A DNA stretch of 14,541 bases from JBBQVO01 sp038211505 (lineage in GTDB: Bacteria > Chloroflexota > Dehalococcoidia > DSTF01 > JACRBR01). Position 1 is the first letter of the stretch; every line of letters begins with the position of its first letter. A program made the position numbers and the translations under genes. Shown here in pieces: positions 7,401 to 12,148 of the stretch. The notes below the pieces were generated by a model. It made no database searches. It was not told the origin of the DNA and saw only the letters and a list, made by a program, of their open reading frames with translations. The stretch lies in NCBI GenBank assembly GCA_038211505.1, contig JBBQVO010000075.1, positions 1 through 14,541 on the forward strand. The letters are read 5' to 3'.

Positions 7401-8157
7401 CGTCGCGAACAACGGCGACCTCCCGTCATGGATGCGATCGGACGATGACGAACCAGATCTGCCGCCGATCCGCGGTGGATCGGCGATCAATCCGACGGAA
7501 GTGCGCGATCGCATCTCCGACCTGCGCGCGCAGATCCGCTCGCTCGGCCCAATTAACGAAGAGGCGGCGGACGAGTACGGCGAGAGTCGTGAGCGCTACG
7601 ACTATCTTAAGAGCCAGCTCGAAGACCTGACCCAGGCAGAGGTGCAGCTGAGCGAGGCGACGGATGAACTCGAGAAGGTCATCCGCGACCGATTCCGCGA
7701 CACCTTCAAGCTCGTGAACCGCGAGTTCGAGCGCTACTTCAACGCATTCTTCCGCGGCGGCACCGCGCGGCTCGAACTCGGTGAGACGGACGAATATGGG
7801 CTGCCGGGCATCGAGATCATCGCACAGCCTCCGGGCAAGAAACTCGGCTCGCTGGCACTGCTCTCCGGCGGCGAACGCTCGCTGACGGCCGTCGCGTTGC
7901 TGTTCGCCCTGCTGCAAGCAAACCCGTCGCCGATCTGCGTGCTCGACGAAGTCGACGCCGCGCTCGACGAAGCGAACGTCGGACGCTTCGTCGAGGAGCT
8001 GCGCGCGCTGGCGGAGCGTACGCAGTTCATCATCATCACCCACAACCGGCGGACGATTGAGACGGCCGACACGATCTACGGCGTGTCGATGGGCGCGGAC
8101 AACGTCACGCGCGTGCTGAGCCTCAAGCTCGAGGAAGTCGAGCACCGCGAGTCGTAG
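4432..8157 (+). CDS. smc: Chromosome segregation protein SMC
   Basis: A 1241-residue SMC ATPase, the core of the condensin-like complex that (with ScpA/ScpB, not in this window) loops and segregates the chromosome. The N-terminal head has Walker A G31-P-N-G-T-G-K37-T38 and the Q-loop segment GQGMVEQVLSLRPEDRR. A coiled-coil arm leads to a hinge at about 530-670, and a second arm returns to the C-terminal head. That head carries the ABC signature L1144-S-G-G-E, Walker B CVLD1172-E1173-VDAALDE and the ITHN histidine switch. The start is TTG at 4432 with GGAGAG 4 bases upstream, overlapping rnc by 11 bases. The longer frame from 4339 adds Arg/Ser-rich shadow of rnc. A low-complexity acidic, Pro-rich stretch (about 954-1020, with LPSWMRSDDDEP and LPPIRGG) interrupts the coiled coil just before the C-terminal head. 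Confidence 0.96.
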   Translation: MYLKRLDAHGFKSFGNKTALQFAPGVTCVVGPNGTGKTNVADSLRWVLGEHASRTLRARKTEDVIFAGSDKRAPMGVAEVSITLDNSQHWLPIEFDEVVVTRRAYRSGENEYLINNSKVRLRDVIELFMRAQVGQNSYAFMGQGMVEQVLSLRPEDRRALIEEAADVRLYRQKLEDAQSKLKATHENMERVRLLVREIEPRITQLERQAGRAVKYRELANELAASLHVWYAHQWQEVNDLLLAAITTEDQRGEELAQVKSDAKACEDGLAQLRAGIDERKREIGVREGRLRSLQDYARDLERRAALDGERGKMLAERLEELATEVASLRADEAAQSDAQPAKDTAALEARLASASEELATHRSRLAEAEQELLTLQRSTMTSEQRVTRASAALADLRGRITEAADSVARLRRERDGAIEDRRKIVNELAAWARDYAKVHKEAALVGPQLEWALEDRTRESDSLADYKQAQASIDEELRGLRSQIESVAVRLEVMEELDVTPVTPESGVIAVLEAGGVIPRETIAADVEVRGVLGLVRQVVRVPAGLENAIHAALAENLHAIVLEHESDLRSAVALLLAGDHGRATMYALDNVQETRALHLIKERGIIGVASGLVKCDSKYRRLVDTLLGRTVIVEDLALAHRVVRRGLAGAVATLDGVLVRPVGSVAAGTTSGIQAAFVREREVAELPMELARLRPLVDEREVALREAVRRHEEATKHLDDLASNIETLRHKKTQLDGQLSSAKVRLATFGSRLQALASGRRQREDRIDALLLQRERAEADLQANEVEASEAAAAEQQSRAAANELQQQRPALTAAVAELAANVAQLDGELRTERSTSEGERVARERIARQISQKEEQRAKSDGEARAIAGRLAATERELATKRVEVDALADELRPAREELTQLESRERSMTAQLAESNEKLRTTERTHFDAENDVRIRRDELESLRESLETEGFVATADGDVQRLPDPEPQRDVDAITETAVAVLEDPYVANNGDLPSWMRSDDDEPDLPPIRGGSAINPTEVRDRISDLRAQIRSLGPINEEAADEYGESRERYDYLKSQLEDLTQAEVQLSEATDELEKVIRDRFRDTFKLVNREFERYFNAFFRGGTARLELGETDEYGLPGIEIIAQPPGKKLGSLALLSGGERSLTAVALLFALLQANPSPICVLDEVDAALDEANVGRFVEELRALAERTQFIIITHNRRTIETADTIYGVSMGADNVTRVLSLKLEEVEHRES

Positions 8158-8314
8158 CTGGGGCACCCTGAACGGGCGTCCTGCGGCGACTCAGACGGCG
8201 AGTGATCTCCCACGCGACGACGGATGAGCGGCTGCGGGTGTGTGCCGTGTGGATCCGGCTGCGTCGGATGGACGGCCGAGGGCGGCCATCCCACGTGAGC
8301 GTGTCCGCTGGTTT

Positions 8315-8326
8315 CCAAACGTTTGG
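8315..8326. repeat. 12-bp perfect palindrome upstream of ftsY
   Basis: CCAAACGTTTGG lies in the 258-base gap between smc and ftsY, about 40 bases before a candidate -35. A second inverted repeat (8349-8353/8355-8359) abuts that -35. They could be operator half-sites, but chance is not excluded. The rest of the gap (8158-8310) holds only an imperfect hairpin at 8266-8291 without a T run; I see no clear smc terminator and no small gene. Confidence 0.25.
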
Positions 8327-8363
8327 TTGGCTTGCCAGAACCATTCGTCACCGGCGGTGTGAT

Positions 8364-8392
8364 TTCACGCGATTCTCACAAACCGTTAGACT
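8364..8392 (+). promoter_or_regulatory. Candidate ftsY promoter
   Basis: TTCACG (8364-8369), a 17-base spacer and TAGACT (8387-8392) match four of six bases in each box. The predicted +1 is about 8399, just before the strong Shine-Dalgarno sequence of ftsY. If it is used, the in-frame ATG at 8323 and GTG at 8359 are not in the transcript. Confidence 0.35.
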
Positions 8393-8402
8393 GCTGCGAT
8401 AC

Positions 8403-8410
8403 AGGGAGGT
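8403..8410 (+). promoter_or_regulatory. Strong Shine-Dalgarno sequence that points to a CTG start for ftsY
   Basis: AGGGAGGT is the strongest ribosome-binding sequence in the window. It ends 5 bases before the in-frame CTG at 8416. No ATG, GTG or TTG stands within a usable distance downstream in any frame. Confidence 0.65.
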
Positions 8411-8415
8411 ACGCA

Positions 8416-9369
8416 CTGCTTCGCATATTCAAGCGCACGCAGGAAACCGACGAGAAGACCGAGCAAGCGCTCGAACGAACGCGCAAAGGCTGGTTCAGCA
8501 ACATCTCCGGTCTCTTTGACCGGGGCAAGATCGACGACGAGATTTGGGATGACCTCGAAGAGCTGCTGATCGGCGCCGATACCGGCGTCTCGACGACGCA
8601 GAAGATACTTGGCGAGGTGCAGCTTCGCGTCGAGAAGGAGAAGCTGAAGGACGCCGAACAGGTTAAGGAAGCCCTCAAGGACGTGCTCGTCGCCATCCTC
8701 CAGACTGGCCAGGAGAAAGGCCACATCTGGGGCGACGAGGAGGACCCGCCGACGACCCGTCCGGCCGTCATCCTGATCGTCGGCGTCAACGGCACCGGCA
8801 AGACGACAAGCGTAGCGAAGCTGGCGCAGGCCTATCGCGAGGACGGCGAGAAGGTCGTCGTCGCCGCGGCCGATACGTTCCGGGCCGCGGCGATCGAGCA
8901 GCTCAAGAGCTGGGGCGAGGTCGTCGGCGCCGATGTTATCGCGCACAAGCAGGGCGCCGATCCGGGCGCTGTCGTGTTCGATGCCATGACGGCCGCCGAG
9001 AGCCGTGGCGCCGACGTGCTCCTGATCGATACCGCCGGCCGCTTGCATACGAAGTTCAATCTGATGGAGGAGTTGGGAAAGATCCGCCGCGTCATCGAGC
9101 GGAAGCTGCCGGAGGGGCCGGACGAGGTGATGCTGGTGCTCGACGCGACGACGGGTCAGAACGCGCTCGTCCAGGCGAAGGCCTTCGCCGAGGTCGTGCC
9201 GATTACGGCGCTCTGCCTGACGAAGCTCGATGGCACGTCGAAGGGCGGCATTGTCTTCGCTGTCTCGGATCAACTCGACATTCCCGTGCGATTCATCGGG
9301 ACGGGCGAGAAGCCGGAGGATCTGACTCCGTTCGACGCCGAAGAGTTCGTTGCGGCGCTGTTTCAGTGA
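8416..9369 (+). CDS. ftsY: Signal recognition particle receptor FtsY
   Basis: A 317-residue SRP GTPase that docks SRP-ribosome complexes at the membrane for co-translational insertion. After a short amphipathic start (LRIFKR) and the helical N domain (about 15-100) comes the G domain: P-loop G123-V-N-G-T-G-K-T-T, the DTFRAAAIEQL insertion-box strand, D205-T-A-G-R-L (G3), T269-K-L-D272 (G4) and the closing GTGEKPEDLTPF segment. It has no acidic A domain, so it is the short form. I choose CTG at 8416 as start: it gives the usual MLRxFKR-type beginning and sits 5 bases after AGGGAGGT. ATG at 8323 or GTG at 8359 would add residues unlike FtsY, and both precede the candidate promoter's +1. A frame ending at the same stop is certain; only the start is open. 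A strong terminator follows. Confidence 0.95.
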   Translation: MLRIFKRTQETDEKTEQALERTRKGWFSNISGLFDRGKIDDEIWDDLEELLIGADTGVSTTQKILGEVQLRVEKEKLKDAEQVKEALKDVLVAILQTGQEKGHIWGDEEDPPTTRPAVILIVGVNGTGKTTSVAKLAQAYREDGEKVVVAAADTFRAAAIEQLKSWGEVVGADVIAHKQGADPGAVVFDAMTAAESRGADVLLIDTAGRLHTKFNLMEELGKIRRVIERKLPEGPDEVMLVLDATTGQNALVQAKAFAEVVPITALCLTKLDGTSKGGIVFAVSDQLDIPVRFIGTGEKPEDLTPFDAEEFVAALFQ

Positions 9370-9400
9370 GCGAACACGTCACCGATGAGGGTTCTCACCA

Positions 9401-9430
9401 TTGCCACACCCGGACGAAACCCGTTCAAAT
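9401..9430 (+). promoter_or_regulatory. Candidate promoter between ftsY and the membrane-protein pair
   Basis: TTGCCA (9401-9406, five of six), an 18-base spacer and TCAAAT (9425-9430, four of six) predict a +1 near 9437. Any transcript from it must pass the terminator at 9452-9497 before reaching the ATG at 9509. It would therefore make sense mainly as the start of an attenuated leader. Confidence 0.3.
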
Positions 9431-9451
9431 CTCTCGTCGTATCGTGAAAGG

Positions 9452-9497
9452 CGCGGCGAAAGACGCGTCGAGAGACGCGTCCCGTCGCCGCGTTTTT
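9452..9497 (+). terminator. Two-part intrinsic terminator ending 11 bases before the next gene
   Basis: An outer 8-bp perfect stem (9452-9459 with 9485-9492) encloses an inner 8-bp perfect stem (9462-9469 with 9474-9481) closed by a GAGA (GNRA) loop. TTTTT follows at 9493-9497. Each inner arm, GACGCGTC, is itself palindromic. It is the clearest intrinsic terminator in the window. It probably ends the ftsY transcript, yet leaves no room for a promoter before the next ATG. Confidence 0.8.
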
Positions 9498-9508
9498 CCT
9501 AGGGATCC

Positions 9509-12148
9509 ATGAGCGAAGCGATTCGATGGTGGCTCGTCCTCCAGCTGGTAGGCATCGTCCTGCTACCGCTGTGCCTCGCTCTGTTCCGCCGCCTCCCTGA
9601 TCGCGGCTACACGCTCTCCAAGCCGTTCGGGCTGATCTTCCTCGGATACACCTTCTGGCTGCTGAACAGCCTCCATGTGCTGCCCAACACCGCCGGCGGC
9701 ATCGTCGCCGCGCTAGTCGTCCTCGGCGCCGTCTCGGCCATCTTCGTCTATCGCGAACGCGACTCGCTGCTCGATTGGGCGCGCGACAGCTGGACCTACG
9801 TCATCGGCGTCGAGATCGTCCTCCTCATCGTCTTCGCGATGGCGGTCTGGCTGCGCTCGATGGTCGGCCAGATCAACGGCACCGAGCAGCCGATGGACCT
9901 CATGTTCATCAACGCGGCGACGCAGGCGAGCCACTTCCCGCCGAAGGATCCGTGGCTCTCTGGCCACACAGTGGCCTACTACTACTTCGGCTACCTCATC
10001 GTCGCGATGACGGGCCGCCTCTCTGGCGTCGCGCCGGAGATCGCCTACAACATCGGCCTTGGGACAATCGCGACCATGGCCCTCGTCGGCGCAGCGGGCA
10101 TCGTCTACAACCTTGTGCATATGCGTGAGACGGCGATCGCCGGCGGCACGTCGGACACGAGTGCGATGCCGGCGAGGGCGCGCGACGAGAAGCCGCAGAA
10201 TGAGAAATTCGTGAAGCCGCGCCGCTCGCGACAGGCGGCGCCGGCCGGCGAGTCGGGCACGATGATCCTGCCGCCGACGCCGCGGATATTCTCGTCGTTT
10301 AACTGGCGCCCTGCCGTCTTCGGCCTCGCCGGCGGGCTCATGCTCGTCGTGATGGGGAACCTCGTCTGGGTGTTCCAGTTCTTGTCGGCGTACGGCGTCG
10401 GCGGCCGCGGCTTCTACGATTGGGTCGACGTCTCCGGTCTCGGCCCGCAATGCGGCTCGACGTTGACCGACAAATGCACGATCCGCCACGCCTGGTATCC
10501 CGCCAACTACTTCGGATTCTTCGACGCCTCGCGCATCTACCCGCTGGACAATAAAGACTTTCGGGCGATCACCGAGTTCCCGATGTTCAGCTTCTTGCTC
10601 GGCGATCTCCACCCCCACGTGATGGCGCTGCCGTTCGTCTTGCTCGTCATCGCCGCCGCGCTGACGCTCTACCGCAGCCGCGAGCCGCTGGACATCACGT
10701 TCTGGCTGCAGCGGCCTCTGGCGCTCATCGCCGGCGCCGTGCTGCTCGGCGGCGTCGCCTTCATCAACACGTGGGACATTGTCGCGCTCTCGACGCTCGT
10801 CGTCGCGATGGCGTTTCTCAGCAACTTCGGCCGCGTCCGCGCGCTGACACTCGACCTCTTCATACAGTCGGCGTCGTTCGCGGCGCCGCTGATCGTCCTG
10901 TCGGTCGTGTTCTACCTGCCGTTTTTGCTGTCGATCTCCGGCAACTCGCAGGTTGACGGACTAAACGCCGTCGTCTCGAACAACGCCATCACGGTTCCCG
11001 GAACGCGGCCGTTCCATCTGTTCCTCTTCTGGGGACCGCTGTTCGCAATCGTGCTGCCGCTCGTCGGCGCGAGACTGATGGCGGGGCGTGAGCGCATCAC
11101 GCGTCGTGCGATCGCCTGGTCGTTCGTACCGGCGGCGCTGATCGTCGTCGCCTGGGTGCTTGTCTTCGCGCTCCAGAACGCGGAGCTGCCAATCCTCTCG
11201 AAGCCATTTCCGGCGTCGCAGCTCGGGCCGAACCCGGGGAACCTCATCGCACAGATCCAGGATCGAGGCATCGCCTGGGTGACGGCGATCGTGCTCGCCG
11301 TGCTGCTCGCCGCGTCGCTGCTGGCGTTGTGGATCGAGCGTACGTCCGACGATGACGGCGAGCGCGAGCCCGTCATGTTCGCGCTCGGGCTGACGTCCCT
11401 GGCGCTTCTCCTCGTCCTCGGCTGCGAGTTCTTCTTCGTCGGCGACGTCTTCAAGTCGCGCATGAACACCGTCTTCAAGTTGTACTACGAGGCGTGGACG
11501 CTGCTAGCGATCGCCGGCGGCTTCTCGCTCTACTATCTGGCCTCGACGTGGCGGGTGACGTTCCCGCGCGTCCGCCAGTACCGTATCGCCTGGGCCGCGG
11601 CGGCGATTCTCGTGCTCGCGGGCGCGGCCCTGTACCCGCTCGGCGGCACGTACAATCGGACGCGGCCATACGACGCCAAAGACAACCTGATCGAGACCGG
11701 CGGCGAACTCGCCGGTATCCGATACATGAACGCGGATGACCTGAAAGGCATCGATTGGCTGAATCAGCGCGCACAAGGGCAAGATCTCGTGATCGCTGAG
11801 GCCGTCGGCGACGATTACAGTTCGGCGGGACGGATATCGATGACCACCGGCATCCCGGCGATCCTGGGATGGGGCGGCCACGAGGATCAGTGGCGCGGCG
11901 GCACAACGAAGGCGCGCGCGGGCAGGTTCGAAGACGTCAATCTGCTCTATTCGACTCCGGACGCGAGCGTCATGTCACAGATTCTTAAGAAGTACGGCGT
12001 AACCTACGTCTACGTGGGGCCACAGGAGCGTAGTAAGTACGGGAACGCCGGCATGGACAAGTTCAACGCGCTGCCGGTAGCGTTTCAATCCGGAGCAGTT
12101 ACCATCTATCGAGCAACCACAGCAACAGGTGAGGTCGCGGGTTCATGA
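9509..12148 (+). CDS. Chlor_Arch_YYY (DUF2298, TIGR03662-type) polytopic membrane protein
   Basis: An 879-residue, very hydrophobic protein with many membrane helices along its length, within the family's usual 700-900 residues. The family-naming motif is Y157-Y-Y-F-G161. Other conserved blocks are GTEQPMD and FPPKDPWLSG (about 125-150), E356-F-P-M-F-S-F-L-L-G-D-L-H-P-H370, R651-M-N-T-V-F-K-L-Y-Y, G790-H-E-D-Q-W-R796 and a C-terminal soluble part with YVYVGPQERSKYG. The acidic residues in the first large outside loop resemble GT-C glycosyltransferases that use lipid-linked sugars; this role is inferred, not known. A 60-residue basic hydrophilic insert (about 205-264) separates two helices. 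The ATG at 9509 has AGGGA only 3 bases upstream and directly follows a terminator. Its stop overlaps the next gene as ATGA, the known partner family, so they are one functional unit. Confidence 0.9.
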   Translation: MSEAIRWWLVLQLVGIVLLPLCLALFRRLPDRGYTLSKPFGLIFLGYTFWLLNSLHVLPNTAGGIVAALVVLGAVSAIFVYRERDSLLDWARDSWTYVIGVEIVLLIVFAMAVWLRSMVGQINGTEQPMDLMFINAATQASHFPPKDPWLSGHTVAYYYFGYLIVAMTGRLSGVAPEIAYNIGLGTIATMALVGAAGIVYNLVHMRETAIAGGTSDTSAMPARARDEKPQNEKFVKPRRSRQAAPAGESGTMILPPTPRIFSSFNWRPAVFGLAGGLMLVVMGNLVWVFQFLSAYGVGGRGFYDWVDVSGLGPQCGSTLTDKCTIRHAWYPANYFGFFDASRIYPLDNKDFRAITEFPMFSFLLGDLHPHVMALPFVLLVIAAALTLYRSREPLDITFWLQRPLALIAGAVLLGGVAFINTWDIVALSTLVVAMAFLSNFGRVRALTLDLFIQSASFAAPLIVLSVVFYLPFLLSISGNSQVDGLNAVVSNNAITVPGTRPFHLFLFWGPLFAIVLPLVGARLMAGRERITRRAIAWSFVPAALIVVAWVLVFALQNAELPILSKPFPASQLGPNPGNLIAQIQDRGIAWVTAIVLAVLLAASLLALWIERTSDDDGEREPVMFALGLTSLALLLVLGCEFFFVGDVFKSRMNTVFKLYYEAWTLLAIAGGFSLYYLASTWRVTFPRVRQYRIAWAAAAILVLAGAALYPLGGTYNRTRPYDAKDNLIETGGELAGIRYMNADDLKGIDWLNQRAQGQDLVIAEAVGDDYSSAGRISMTTGIPAILGWGGHEDQWRGGTTKARAGRFEDVNLLYSTPDASVMSQILKKYGVTYVYVGPQERSKYGNAGMDKFNALPVAFQSGAVTIYRATTATGEVAGS

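Noticed and set aside
7426..8166. 246-residue minus-strand open frame over the SMC head
   Set aside because: Antisense shadow of the Walker B and signature region of smc; no domain of its own.
8266..8291. Hairpin as smc terminator
   Set aside because: The stem has mismatches and no T run follows on either strand.
8323..8415. ATG at 8323 or GTG at 8359 as ftsY start
   Set aside because: Neither has a ribosome-binding site, both lie before the candidate promoter's +1, and the added residues do not resemble FtsY.
9713..10618. 301-residue minus-strand open frame
   Set aside because: Antisense to the YYY protein gene, rich in Arg, Asp and His, without recognisable motifs.
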